NCBI GenBank assembly: GCA_964568885.1
Contig: CAZMSF010000013.1
Span: 1 to 30,690, forward strand
DNA: 30,690 bases
Direction of reading: 5' to 3'
Origin: JAUSNA01 sp964568885
GTDB lineage: Bacteria; Patescibacteriota; Microgenomatia; Levybacterales; GWA1-39-11
The notes below the pieces were generated by a model. It had not been told where the DNA came from. It did no database searches and saw only the letters and a list, made by a program, of their open reading frames with translations. The translations under genes and the position numbers were made by a program. The stretch's first letter is position 1; each line of letters opens with the position of its first letter. Of this stretch, positions 7,065 through 15,424 are shown piece after piece.

Positions 7065-8814
7065 TTAAAATTCCTCCTATGAATAGTAGTTGAGTAACAT
7101 CGGGAATGAATGATATCTTGATGGTCTTTACATATTTTTCACTCCCAATCTGCATTGTAATGACCTCATTCCCGTTTGTCAAAAAGGGCACATCGGAAAA
7201 AGACGTTGTTATTATCCTGGTTCCGCCCGGTGGAATGTAATCGATAAGAAATTGACGGGAAGTGTTTCTGTTGGTTTTTATATTTACAATCATGTCTTCA
7301 AGTGGCACATTCCCCTCATTTTTGATATCAAATGTCCCTTGAAGGGTTGTTTTGGGAAAAGCAAAATTAGGAAAATTATCGGTTATTTCTATCTTCCGAT
7401 GAGCTGAAAAATCGGCCGGTTGGGCAAATTTTACTTCAACATCTTTTGAAGTGTTATCGAATTTGTATCCTCCAGCCGGAATGGGATATTCACTATCCTG
7501 CCCCTTAATAACGAACGTTATGTGGGAAAAATCAAAGCTTTCGTAATAATCCATACCTTTTGTCGTATTTCCCCATGTCGGGTCTACCATTATCCAACGT
7601 TTTTCGCGTTCCGAGTAGTACTCCGGCCATGCATGCAGTATGTCATTAGCAAGCGAGAGGGGACGCAATTTTGAGTTTTCCGTGTACGCATATCCCTCGA
7701 CCGAGCGCGCAGGAATTCCCTTTGCTCTTGCCAATGAAACAAAAAGATCGGTAAACTCCAAACACACACTGTTTTTCGGTGAAAGAAGAGCGCCTTTTCC
7801 GCCAAGTCTCAAATTGTCAGTTGCTACTTTTGAATAATTGTACGAAAGTGTTTTTTCGACAAAATCATATATGTCTTTTGTTGTCTTTAGATTTTCTGAA
7901 GCTTTTGTTACAGCGGGGCTTGAAGCATCCCAGTATTTTCTTGCCAGCATATACTCTTTTGCCGTACCCTTTGAAACTTCTTCCTTTCTTGGGACAGCAA
8001 AGACCTCTGCAACACCTTTTACCACAATAGTCTGCTTTTGCTGAGGAGAAAGGCGGTATGATGCCAGCCAATTTCCGTCTTTATCCCGAACAACATCTCC
8101 GGGGGGGGTCGAAAATGAGCTAATTATGACGTTTTGGTAATTTGTTTGGCGGGGAAGAGCAATTTCGGTCTTAACAGGAAAAAGATTTGGATTTGAGATA
8201 TTGTACCGTACAGTAAAATTATAATATTGCTTTTGACCGTACAAAATGTAGACCCCCGCGCGTCCTATCCGGTCTTTATCAAGTACAATTTGCGACTCAC
8301 CGCTTTTTTCAACCCTTGGCTTTATAACGCTTGCTTCACCAAAACTTTCAGGCGCATCAATTGTGGTCTTATAACTCGTGAAGTCATCCGGTTTTGCAAT
8401 GCCGGGTATTGTCACCTCCCAAATATTCCCCTGTTTTTTTGCTATGTCTTTCGTATCGAATTTAAGGGTAAATGTATTGGTAGAGGCTAAGCCTGCATAC
8501 CTTTTGGGGAATGATAATTTTATACTTTTTGTATCAACGCCCGCGTTGTCAATAGTTGTCGGGATTACGCCGTCAGAGTTATACGCTTCGACGTTCTCAA
8601 TGTCTGAAAACCCGATAGAAATCGTATAGGTGGGAGTGTAATAAAATTCTGTTTTGTTTTTGATATGTATTGTTTGAGAGACAGTTGTCATTCCCGTTTC
8701 GTGAACCGTATATTTTGATTCAACGGAAATATCAAAATTGTCGTCTTTTGCGTAGAGATTATGAGGGAAAAGGAGAAAAACTAAAAAAAATACCAGAAAA
8801 ATAATTTTTTTCAT
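6970..8814 (-). CDS. Secreted transglutaminase-like protein
   Basis: 614 aa. An N-terminal signal peptide (about 1-22) is followed by beta-rich extracellular regions, then a transglutaminase-like (papain-fold) core with a full apparent triad: C351 in SVCLEFTDLF, H394 in LHAWPEYY and D411 in VDPTWG. A further beta-domain follows, then a C-terminal membrane helix (about 578-600) and a basic tail, so the protein is probably anchored with its enzyme domain outside. Family members are mostly proteases or amidases rather than crosslinkers; the substrate is unknown. The start ATG shares an A with the uvrA stop (TAATG) and has GAGGGAG upstream, so translation is coupled to uvrA. Its 3' end overlaps uvrC by 95 nt. 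A surface protein inside a repair operon is odd. Confidence 0.85.
   Translation of the reverse strand: MKKIIFLVFFLVFLLFPHNLYAKDDNFDISVESKYTVHETGMTTVSQTIHIKNKTEFYYTPTYTISIGFSDIENVEAYNSDGVIPTTIDNAGVDTKSIKLSFPKRYAGLASTNTFTLKFDTKDIAKKQGNIWEVTIPGIAKPDDFTSYKTTIDAPESFGEASVIKPRVEKSGESQIVLDKDRIGRAGVYILYGQKQYYNFTVRYNISNPNLFPVKTEIALPRQTNYQNVIISSFSTPPGDVVRDKDGNWLASYRLSPQQKQTIVVKGVAEVFAVPRKEEVSKGTAKEYMLARKYWDASSPAVTKASENLKTTKDIYDFVEKTLSYNYSKVATDNLRLGGKGALLSPKNSVCLEFTDLFVSLARAKGIPARSVEGYAYTENSKLRPLSLANDILHAWPEYYSEREKRWIMVDPTWGNTTKGMDYYESFDFSHITFVIKGQDSEYPIPAGGYKFDNTSKDVEVKFAQPADFSAHRKIEITDNFPNFAFPKTTLQGTFDIKNEGNVPLEDMIVNIKTNRNTSRQFLIDYIPPGGTRIITTSFSDVPFLTNGNEVITMQIGSEKYVKTIKISFIPDVTQLLFIGGILSGSIIVAAITFRTGSVLVQRRKRKNSVRGES
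7071..7078 (-). promoter_or_regulatory. Strong SD inside upstream gene, sets uvrC start
   Basis: On the minus strand AGGAGGAA lies 7-8 nt before the GTG at 7064. It sits within the coding region of the transglutaminase-like gene. It decides the uvrC start, and is one of very few clear SD sequences in the window. Confidence 0.85.
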
Positions 8815-11693
8815 TACAGCTCCCTCTTCAAATACTGGCCGGTATACGAAGTTGCGACTTTTGTAATATCTTTCGGAGAACCCGTTGCGATAACTTTCCC
8901 CCCCAAATGTCCACCCTCCGGACCAAGGTCAATAATATAATCCGCGTTTTTGATAAGATCCAAATTGTGCTCGATAACAATTACGGTATTTCCCTTATCA
9001 ACCAGTCGTCTCAAAACCTGGATAAGCTTTTCAAGGTCCGCAAAATGAAGACCCGTCGTCGGTTCATCCAAAACATACAATGAGCCCCCTCCTCCCTTTT
9101 TCGAAAGCTCTGAAGCCAATTTTATCCTTTGCGCCTCTCCCCCCGAAAGGGTCGTCGCCGGCTGGCCGAGCCGTATGTAGGAAAGGCCTACTTCTTTAAG
9201 GGTGGTCAGGCGGGAAGATAAAGGTTCGTGAAATGAGAAAAATGGAATTGCTTCTTCAACGGACATATTGAGAACCTCGGAGATGTTTTTCCCCTCAAAT
9301 TGAATTTCCAAAGTGTCCTGGGTGTACCGTGTTCCATTGCAGGTTTCGCACTTCACATAGACATCAGGCAAGAACTGCATCTCAATTTTTATCTGCCCTT
9401 CTCCTTCGCACGTCTCACATCGCCCTCCTTTGACATTAAATGAAAAACGTCCCGGTCCATATCCCCTCATTCGACTGTCTCTGGAGTTTGCGAAAATATC
9501 CCTAATATATGAGAAAGCACCGGTATATGTTGCAGGGTTTGATCGGGGGGTTCTGCCTATCGGAGACTGATCAATCATGAAAATCCGCTTTATCTCATCA
9601 TATCCTGTAATTTCCGAAAATTTTCCCGGTTTTTCTTTGTGAAATGGATTTTTATAATGAGCAACCGCGTGATAAAACACATCATTAATAAGTGTCGACT
9701 TACCGCTTCCCGAAACGCCCGTTATGCAAATAAATCTTCCCAACGGGAAATCGACGTCAATATTTTGCAAATTGTGCTCGCTTACTCCTTTCAATCTTAT
9801 AAAACGTTGACTTTCGGGTTCAAGAAGGCTTTCCTTCTTAATCTTTATTTTTGCTTTTCCTGATAGATATTTTCCCGTTATGGAATTCTCATCATTCTCG
9901 ATTTGCGTGGGCGTTCCATGGGCGATGATTTGTCCTCCGTGTTCTCCGGCACCGGGACCGAAGTCGAAAATATAATCAGACTCCATCATCATCTCTTTGT
10001 CGTGCTCAACAACAACTACGGAATTCCCAATATCTCTTAAGTGCTTCAGTGTCCCGATAAGCTTTGTATTGTCCCTAGGGTGAAGTCCGATTGATGGCTC
10101 ATCAAGTACATACAAAACTCCCGAAAGTCCACTCCCGATTTGGGAAGCAAGCCGTATGCGCTGTGCCTCTCCTCCGGCTAGAGACTCGGCTGTTCGCGAA
10201 AGCGTAAGATACGAAAGACCCACATCAAACAAAAATTTAAGTCGTGCATTGATTTCTTTCAAAATTATTGTCGCAATCTGTACTTCTTTCCCCTCAAGCC
10301 TGTCATTTAGCCCTTTCATAAATTCGTAACAATTCTCAATTGACATGTCAGATACTTCAACTATCGACTTATCAACAATTGTCACTGCCAATGCTTCGGG
10401 TTTGAGCCGTGCGCCAAGACATGTGTCACATACTTTTGCCGTCATGAATTTCTGAATTTCCTTTTTGATGAGCTCTGAGTCGGTCTCAAGAAAACGCGCC
10501 TGCAAATATCCCACAACTCCCTGATACGTCTCGTAAATTGAGGTATGCTCCCCAAAGCGGTTGCGTCCTTTGACTTTGTATACCCTATCTCCCGTTCCAT
10601 ACAACACTATCTTTTTTTGCTCGGGGGTAAGGGTCATAATAAGCTCCGTCATCGGGATGTCATTCTCCTCAAATGCTGTTTTTAAGGTTCTTGTCAACCA
10701 TGTTTCTCTGTCATATAGATTTGCAAACGCCAAAATTCCGCCCTCCGAAATCGTCAGATGGGGATTTAATACCAACTCTTCATCAACGGTCATAATGTTG
10801 CCTAACCCATTACATTCAGGGCATGCACCGAAAGGAGAGTTGAAGGAAAAAAGCCGGGGCTCAACCTTTGGCATTGGGGTTCCGTCGTACGGACAAGCAA
10901 ATTTTTCGGAATAAAAAGTGTCTTCCATCTCCGTTGGAGTTTCGGGGAATGTAAAACTTTTATCCTTTACCTCGGAGATAATTATTTCCCCGCTTCCCAA
11001 AGACAAAGCCTGCTCGACGCTATCCAAAACGCGCTGCCGCTCGTAATTTTTATCCAAAATTAATTTGTCGACTATTGCCTCAATGGTATGTTTGTTAGTT
11101 TTGATGAGTGAAATATCTGCGTTGAGGCTGATGATTTTCCCGTCAATTCTCACCTGCTGGAATGAGCGCTTCCGAAGGTCTTTGAAAAGGTCAATGTATT
11201 CGCCTTTTCTTCCCGATACAATCGGGGCCAATATCATAACTTTTGTTGGATGTGTACCGACAAACTTGTTTACAATTTCTTCAACTATTTTTTCCTTTGT
11301 CGTACGGGTAATTTCTCTCCCGCACTTGGGACAATGGGGATGCCCGACTCTTGCAAACAGTAAACGTAGATAATCATAAATTTCCGTGACTGTTCCGACT
11401 GTTGAGCGAGGATTGTGGGATGTTGTCTTTTGGTCAATAGAAATTGCTGGTGAAAGACCTTCGATAAAGTCTACATTTGGCTTTTTCATAATCCCCAAAA
11501 ACTGCCGCGCGTATGAAGAAAGAGATTCGACGTAGCGTCTTTGTCCCTCAGCGTAAATCGTGTCGAAGGCAAGAGATGACTTACCGCTTCCCGAAAGCCC
11601 GGTAAAGACAACTAACTTGTCTTTCGGAATTTCGACGTCAATTCCTTTTAGGTTGTGTTCACGCGCTCCTTTAATAATAATCTTTTTGTCCAT
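8814..11693 (-). CDS. uvrA: Excinuclease ABC subunit A
   Basis: 959 aa, full length for the family; the damage-sensing ATPase that loads UvrB. Two ABC modules are visible: Walker A GLSGSGKSS (32-40) and GVSGSGKST in the second half; signature motifs LAGGEAQRIRLAS and LSGGEAQRIKLAS; and Walker B regions VLDEPSIGLH and VLDEPTTGLH. Zinc-binding Cys pairs are present (CPKC, CPEC, CETC twice). It is the first gene of a minus-strand set with the transglutaminase-like gene and uvrC. The ATG at 11693 has no SD; TATAAC lies 4 nt upstream (11698-11703), too close to be a secure promoter. No recognisable LexA operator is visible. Confidence 0.97.
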   Translation of the reverse strand: MDKKIIIKGAREHNLKGIDVEIPKDKLVVFTGLSGSGKSSLAFDTIYAEGQRRYVESLSSYARQFLGIMKKPNVDFIEGLSPAISIDQKTTSHNPRSTVGTVTEIYDYLRLLFARVGHPHCPKCGREITRTTKEKIVEEIVNKFVGTHPTKVMILAPIVSGRKGEYIDLFKDLRKRSFQQVRIDGKIISLNADISLIKTNKHTIEAIVDKLILDKNYERQRVLDSVEQALSLGSGEIIISEVKDKSFTFPETPTEMEDTFYSEKFACPYDGTPMPKVEPRLFSFNSPFGACPECNGLGNIMTVDEELVLNPHLTISEGGILAFANLYDRETWLTRTLKTAFEENDIPMTELIMTLTPEQKKIVLYGTGDRVYKVKGRNRFGEHTSIYETYQGVVGYLQARFLETDSELIKKEIQKFMTAKVCDTCLGARLKPEALAVTIVDKSIVEVSDMSIENCYEFMKGLNDRLEGKEVQIATIILKEINARLKFLFDVGLSYLTLSRTAESLAGGEAQRIRLASQIGSGLSGVLYVLDEPSIGLHPRDNTKLIGTLKHLRDIGNSVVVVEHDKEMMMESDYIFDFGPGAGEHGGQIIAHGTPTQIENDENSITGKYLSGKAKIKIKKESLLEPESQRFIRLKGVSEHNLQNIDVDFPLGRFICITGVSGSGKSTLINDVFYHAVAHYKNPFHKEKPGKFSEITGYDEIKRIFMIDQSPIGRTPRSNPATYTGAFSYIRDIFANSRDSRMRGYGPGRFSFNVKGGRCETCEGEGQIKIEMQFLPDVYVKCETCNGTRYTQDTLEIQFEGKNISEVLNMSVEEAIPFFSFHEPLSSRLTTLKEVGLSYIRLGQPATTLSGGEAQRIKLASELSKKGGGGSLYVLDEPTTGLHFADLEKLIQVLRRLVDKGNTVIVIEHNLDLIKNADYIIDLGPEGGHLGGKVIATGSPKDITKVATSYTGQYLKREL

Positions 11694-11739
11694 GATTGTT
11701 ATATGAGCCTAGCGAAATATAATTATTTTTTTATCCATA

Positions 11740-12051
11740 CTAATCATCGCGTCTTGGCCGAAATTCGAGAATCTTTGGTTTCAGACACCTTTCGGCATCG
11801 GAAGGATTTTCAACACCTTCGAAGGAATCTTGAATTGTATCCAAAAAGGTTTCTGCTTGTGTTTCTTCATCACGAATAAGAACAAACCTTCCTTGTCTTT
11901 CGGCATCTTGTATCAGCGCGCCTTTTACAAGGGCGTCTAGGTAATACTCTTGTTGTCCTAAATTCCCTTTATTGCGAAGGTGCTCAAGCTTCTCAAATAG
12001 AGATGTTGGGATATCCAGTTCTAAAGAAACAGCATCTTCTCGTTCTGCCAT
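11740..12051 (-). CDS. Possible ribbon-helix-helix small protein
   Basis: 103 aa from the ATG at 12051. A longer reading frame back to 12108 exists, but its first 19 residues (WITFFPNFWNLKLF) look like translated promoter DNA, so I prefer the inner start. Residues about 7-45 suggest a short beta strand (VSLELDIP) followed by two helices (SLFEKLEHLRNKGN, then QQEYYLDALVKGALIQDAER), which resembles the ribbon-helix-helix fold of CopG/Arc regulators and antitoxins. The C-terminus is acidic and ends in a basic RPRRDD tail. It is divergent from the TIR gene, sharing a roughly 100-bp promoter region with a palindrome. A regulator of the TIR gene is plausible but inferred; I do not recognise a named family. 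Confidence 0.6.
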   Translation of the reverse strand: MAEREDAVSLELDIPTSLFEKLEHLRNKGNLGQQEYYLDALVKGALIQDAERQGRFVLIRDEETQAETFLDTIQDSFEGVENPSDAERCLKPKILEFRPRRDD

Positions 12052-12067
12052 AGTAAATAGCTTCAAA

Positions 12068-12083
12068 TTCCAGAAATTTGGAA
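12068..12083. promoter_or_regulatory. Palindrome, possible operator
   Basis: TTCCA (12068-12072) and TGGAA (12079-12083) form an inverted repeat with a 6-bp centre, in the shared region between the divergent small protein and TIR genes. Short palindromes like this are common operators for ribbon-helix-helix regulators. The link is inferred. Confidence 0.35.
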
Positions 12084-12136
12084 AGAAAGTTATCCATTGT
12101 ACACCCAAATGGGGACAAAGTTCAAGTGATATGATT

Positions 12137-12145
12137 TGGTATAAT
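12137..12145 (+). promoter_or_regulatory. Extended -10 promoter, leaderless TIR mRNA
   Basis: TGGTATAAT is a perfect extended -10 (TGnTATAAT). Only 5 nt separate it from the ATG at 12151, so transcription should start at or within one or two bases of the start codon. Confidence 0.75.
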
Positions 12146-12150
12146 AAGTT

Positions 12151-13167
12151 ATGGCAGTAACTGGTATTTCTCCTGCGTCTGAAAAAAAGGTCGTTCCCAA
12201 TTATTTGTTTGATATCGCATTATCTTTTGCAGGCGAAGATAGGAAGTATGTTGAAAAAGTTGCAAAACATCTTAGAGATATGGGCATTAAACCTTATTAT
12301 GACTTATTTGACACTGCAAACTCCTGGGGCAAGGATTTATATTCCTACCTCGATGATATTTACAGGAAGAAGGCAAAATATACAGTAATATTTATTTCTA
12401 AGTTTTACGCAAACAAAATATGGACAAACCATGAAAGGAAAAGCGCTCAAGCAAGAGCATTGAATAACAGTAAGGAATACGTACTTCCAGCGAGATTTGA
12501 TGATACAGAGATTGAAGGTTTACTGCCTACCATTCAATATATTAATTTACAAAACATATCACCAAAAAAGCTTGCAAAAATCATACGTCAAAAGCTAGGA
12601 CCGATACAAAAAACTGAATACTTGCCAAATAATCTCGAAGGCTTAATGAAAGAACTTGGAATAAGCAAAAAAGATGTTAAATTGCGGCACATTACAGAGA
12701 GCATACTGGATGAACTATTTGATAACCTATGCTTAATGACAACAAGAGAAAAAGAGATTATTTGGGATGCTTTGTCCTATGCCTGTCCGTCTGGTTTGCC
12801 AGAGAATATTCATTTCAACATGGAGCCTTTTCTACGCAAAACAAAAATTAGCGCAAAGGATCTTCGAAATCTGCTTTCTCGAATAAATATTCTTCATTTT
12901 AAATCCAAAATTACAAAAGAAAAATATAAACACGAGAGTGACGAAGTTTCACCAGATAATATTGAAAAAGTCGAAATAACATATAATCCGCTCATCATGG
13001 TTGAATATAAAGACGAGCTTCTAAGTGCGGAAAATGGAACTTATGTACTAGAGGGAATATATCGTCTCATTAAGAAAAATTTTTGCCCTGAGCATGCTAT
13101 TGAAACATTCTTAGCCCTAGACTTCTCAATACTAAATATAAATGCTTGGTCTGAAGCAAGAAATTAA
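12151..13167 (+). CDS. TIR-domain protein, likely defence NADase
   Basis: 338 aa. Residues about 17-150 form a bacterial TIR domain: YLFDIALSFAGEDRKYVE (betaA/alphaA), YYDLFD, WGKDLYSYLDDIY, YTVIFISKFYANKIW, then W91-T-N-H-E95, where E95 sits at the position of the catalytic glutamate of NAD-cleaving TIRs, and PARFDDTEIEGL. The remaining 190 residues are unrecognised; TREKEIIWDALSYACP and the following helices could be a winged-helix or sensor region. Known bacterial TIRs often deplete NAD+ during phage infection; that role here is inferred. It is more AT-rich than its neighbours. It lies between uvrA and the PurM-like gene, whose stop codon it directly abuts. Its divergent neighbour may regulate it. 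Confidence 0.85.
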   Translation: MAVTGISPASEKKVVPNYLFDIALSFAGEDRKYVEKVAKHLRDMGIKPYYDLFDTANSWGKDLYSYLDDIYRKKAKYTVIFISKFYANKIWTNHERKSAQARALNNSKEYVLPARFDDTEIEGLLPTIQYINLQNISPKKLAKIIRQKLGPIQKTEYLPNNLEGLMKELGISKKDVKLRHITESILDELFDNLCLMTTREKEIIWDALSYACPSGLPENIHFNMEPFLRKTKISAKDLRNLLSRINILHFKSKITKEKYKHESDEVSPDNIEKVEITYNPLIMVEYKDELLSAENGTYVLEGIYRLIKKNFCPEHAIETFLALDFSILNINAWSEARN

Positions 13168-14355
13168 CTACCTCACACCAAGTGTGTCTGCAGCAAAGAC
13201 GAGGTTTTTTGGTTCAATTACAACCTGGCGGGGACCTTTTTCCACAACCCCCGCATTTAAAACATTCAAGCCTTGTTTTCTAAAAGCCACTTCTTCTACC
13301 ATAGAGACCATGTCACGAGGGACATACAAAGCAAATCCAGCCCCCATATTCAAATTCCCATACATTTCCCGGTCATCGTTATGCGACTCCTTTTGCATGA
13401 AATCAAAGACAGGCTGCGGGGTTGGAACATCATACATGCGGTAGGTAAAGTCCCTATCTGCATACCTCATAAGTTTTCTCCATCCATGACCGGTAATGTT
13501 TGCCATGTAATGAATATCCACCCCGCTCTCGAAAAGTTCTCTTATGAGCCCAGCGTAGATGTGGGTTGGGGTAAGAAGCGCCTCCCCATACATTTTTCCG
13601 TCCGAAAGTTGTGTTGTATAGGCTTCCGGAAGTGAAACTTCACTGTCTTTTGAAATGTTTACAGCAATTCTTCTTGCAAGAGAAAGGCCATTTGCGTGAA
13701 TTCCACTGCTTTCAACCAGCATAATAGCATCTCCCTCTTGCAATTTATCTCCTAAAGTTAGCCGTTCCTTTGGCCGGATAACCCCATACGCAGAACCTGC
13801 AAGGTCAATGGTTGCCGGATTTATAACTCCTGCGAGTGTTGGTGTTTCGCCACCACCCCATGTTGCACCCGACTCGTCACAGGCGCGCTTCCATCCTTTG
13901 ACCAGATCAACCGCCCTCTGCTCATCATCAAACCAAGCCGAATCTCCAACGGCACAGTATGCGTTAATAACAACAGGGTCAGCACCGACTGTCACTAAAT
14001 CGTTTATTATCATCGCAACCGTATCCTTTGCGATACGGTCGTAGTATGTGTCCCCCGTCATTCCTTGCATTACTGCTGCGATTTCCGCTTGATTTGCAAG
14101 ACGTAAAAGTCTCATTTGGTCAGCGACAAGATTTTTTGTTCCCAACCCCTCAACAACGTGTGCTGTGTATCTATCTCCCTCATCCAGAACAAACGCGGAC
14201 TCTCCTCGACTTCTTTCAACAACGCTAAGACCTGTACGCTCAATATTTGGAGAGGTTTCAAAGGCTGCAAGCTGCGCAGCGCGCTTGAAGGGATCCATCG
14301 CATCGTAATCTACACCCGTGGATTGATAAGAAATTGGGTCTTCCGGTCCTGGCAT
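13168..14355 (-). CDS. purM: PurM-like AIR synthase-related protein
   Basis: 395 aa, of the PurM/AIR synthetase fold. PurM closes FGAM to AIR with ATP in purine synthesis. Seen: STGVDYDAMDPFKRAA near the start; DTVAMIINDLVTVGADP, equivalent to the family's D-x-V-x-M-x-V-N-D motif; WGGGETPTLAG; IDLAGSAYGVI; LVESSGIHANGLSLAR; and LTPTHIYAGLIREL with ITGHGWRKLMR. The N-terminal basic region is somewhat longer than usual. No other purine-synthesis gene is in view, so whether it works as PurM or as a related enzyme (ThiL, HypE and SelD share the fold) is uncertain; the symbol is tentative. It has its own promoter at 14379-14407 and follows the APH-family gene by 54 nt. Confidence 0.75.
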   Translation of the reverse strand: MPGPEDPISYQSTGVDYDAMDPFKRAAQLAAFETSPNIERTGLSVVERSRGESAFVLDEGDRYTAHVVEGLGTKNLVADQMRLLRLANQAEIAAVMQGMTGDTYYDRIAKDTVAMIINDLVTVGADPVVINAYCAVGDSAWFDDEQRAVDLVKGWKRACDESGATWGGGETPTLAGVINPATIDLAGSAYGVIRPKERLTLGDKLQEGDAIMLVESSGIHANGLSLARRIAVNISKDSEVSLPEAYTTQLSDGKMYGEALLTPTHIYAGLIRELFESGVDIHYMANITGHGWRKLMRYADRDFTYRMYDVPTPQPVFDFMQKESHNDDREMYGNLNMGAGFALYVPRDMVSMVEEVAFRKQGLNVLNAGVVEKGPRQVVIEPKNLVFAADTLGVR

Positions 14356-14378
14356 TTTTTTAGGGGCAAGATAGAGTT

Positions 14379-14407
14379 AGTATAGATAAGGAAGGAGGAG
14401 TTGTAAA
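14379..14407 (-). promoter_or_regulatory. Sigma-70-type promoter of the PurM-like gene
   Basis: On the minus strand TTTACA (14402-14407), a 17-bp spacer and TATACT (14379-14384). The predicted start is near 14372, giving a leader of about 17 nt before the ATG at 14355. No SD is present. Confidence 0.65.
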
Positions 14408-14409
14408 GA

Positions 14410-15384
14410 CTATTTCCAAAGTTTTAAGCTTTGTGAAAGTCCCTTTTTACCAAGTTTTAGCCAATGTGCGTTTTCGCTTGAACCCCTGCCTTCGGCTTCC
14501 TCCCTGGTTGCACGAACAATATGCATTGCGTGTGCCAGTTTTATAAATAAAGGCAACGCTTCGAGCTCACCTGGTGTCAACTTTGCATGCTTGCCGTATT
14601 CGGAAACGAGCAATTTGTAATACTCTTCAACTGTAATTTTGCCGGTCGGATCAAACATTACGTCACACATAAGTACTGCCAATTCAACAATCCGCGGATA
14701 ATAATTTGCAACTGAAAAATCCACAAAATATATTTTGCCCCCCGACTTCATAACATTGGTGCTTATTAAATCTCCGTGAACGAGAGAATGAGGCAATTCT
14801 TTCAGGTCAACTTTTTCAAACTCATTGTCTAATACATCAAGTGTCTTGAGTAATTCGTTGGGCAGAAATTTGCGCGCCTTTTCAAGCTCCGCTTTAAAAT
14901 TAACCAGTGCCCAGCTGTCATACAGTGGGGCCGGTGTGTACTCTATTTGATTTGAAATTGCTGCTATTCTTATAATCTCTTTCAACTCCAACGTTGTAGG
15001 GTTGCGTTTTAATTCATAAAATGATTTTCCTTCTATCCACTCAAAGACCGCGAGGCGGATATTGAATTGTTCGTATTGACCTCTAAAAATATATCCTTCT
15101 TTGTGCTTTATAATGCGCGGGTGGGTAACCCCCCTATCAATTGCACTTTTTACGATATTAATAAGCCTGAGACATTCAGCGTTATCCCTACTTTCTGCAA
15201 AAATCTTAACGAAGAAGTCTCCTTTTGAAGTGGTAAGTTTTACATTAAAGTCCTCATATCCGACTTCTATCGGCGCGAAGGATACAAAGTCGCCAAGTTC
15301 GTAAACAGCAACGACGTCAGAGAACAATTCTTCAAATTCACCCTGGAAATTGATGCGTTCACGAAGATCTTGGGGTATGTTCAC
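14410..15384 (-). CDS. Aminoglycoside phosphotransferase-family kinase
   Basis: 324 aa with the APH/choline-kinase fold, which transfers phosphate from ATP to small hydroxyl substrates. Seen: the Brenner-like motif H203-G-D205-L-I-S-T-N210 and the metal-binding DF at D222 (VDFSVAN), with an N-terminal lobe containing FFVKIFAE. Substrates of this family include aminoglycosides, homoserine, choline and sugars; nothing here identifies which, and resistance should not be assumed. The start is GTG at 15384, 5 nt after a perfect extended -10, so its mRNA is probably leaderless. It lies 40 nt after uvrB and 54 nt before the PurM-like gene on the same strand. Confidence 0.82.
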   Translation of the reverse strand: MNIPQDLRERINFQGEFEELFSDVVAVYELGDFVSFAPIEVGYEDFNVKLTTSKGDFFVKIFAESRDNAECLRLINIVKSAIDRGVTHPRIIKHKEGYIFRGQYEQFNIRLAVFEWIEGKSFYELKRNPTTLELKEIIRIAAISNQIEYTPAPLYDSWALVNFKAELEKARKFLPNELLKTLDVLDNEFEKVDLKELPHSLVHGDLISTNVMKSGGKIYFVDFSVANYYPRIVELAVLMCDVMFDPTGKITVEEYYKLLVSEYGKHAKLTPGELEALPLFIKLAHAMHIVRATREEAEGRGSSENAHWLKLGKKGLSQSLKLWK

Positions 15385-15389
15385 ATCTT

Positions 15390-15398
15390 ATTATAACA
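15390..15398 (-). promoter_or_regulatory. Extended -10 promoter, leaderless kinase mRNA
   Basis: The minus strand reads TGTTATAAT, a perfect extended -10, followed by AAGAT and then the GTG start at 15384. Spacing and arrangement match those upstream of the TIR gene. Confidence 0.72.
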
Positions 15399-15424
15399 CA
15401 ATTTGAGGCTAACGTGTACGCAAT

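Noticed and set aside
12052..12108. N-terminal extension of the small RHH-like protein
   Set aside because: Its residues look like translated AT-rich promoter DNA, it overlaps the shared control region and palindrome, and the ATG at 12051 gives a sensible domain start.
14410..15384. Antibiotic-resistance gene call for the APH-family kinase
   Set aside because: The fold motifs are shared by many small-molecule kinases and nothing in the sequence points to an aminoglycoside substrate.
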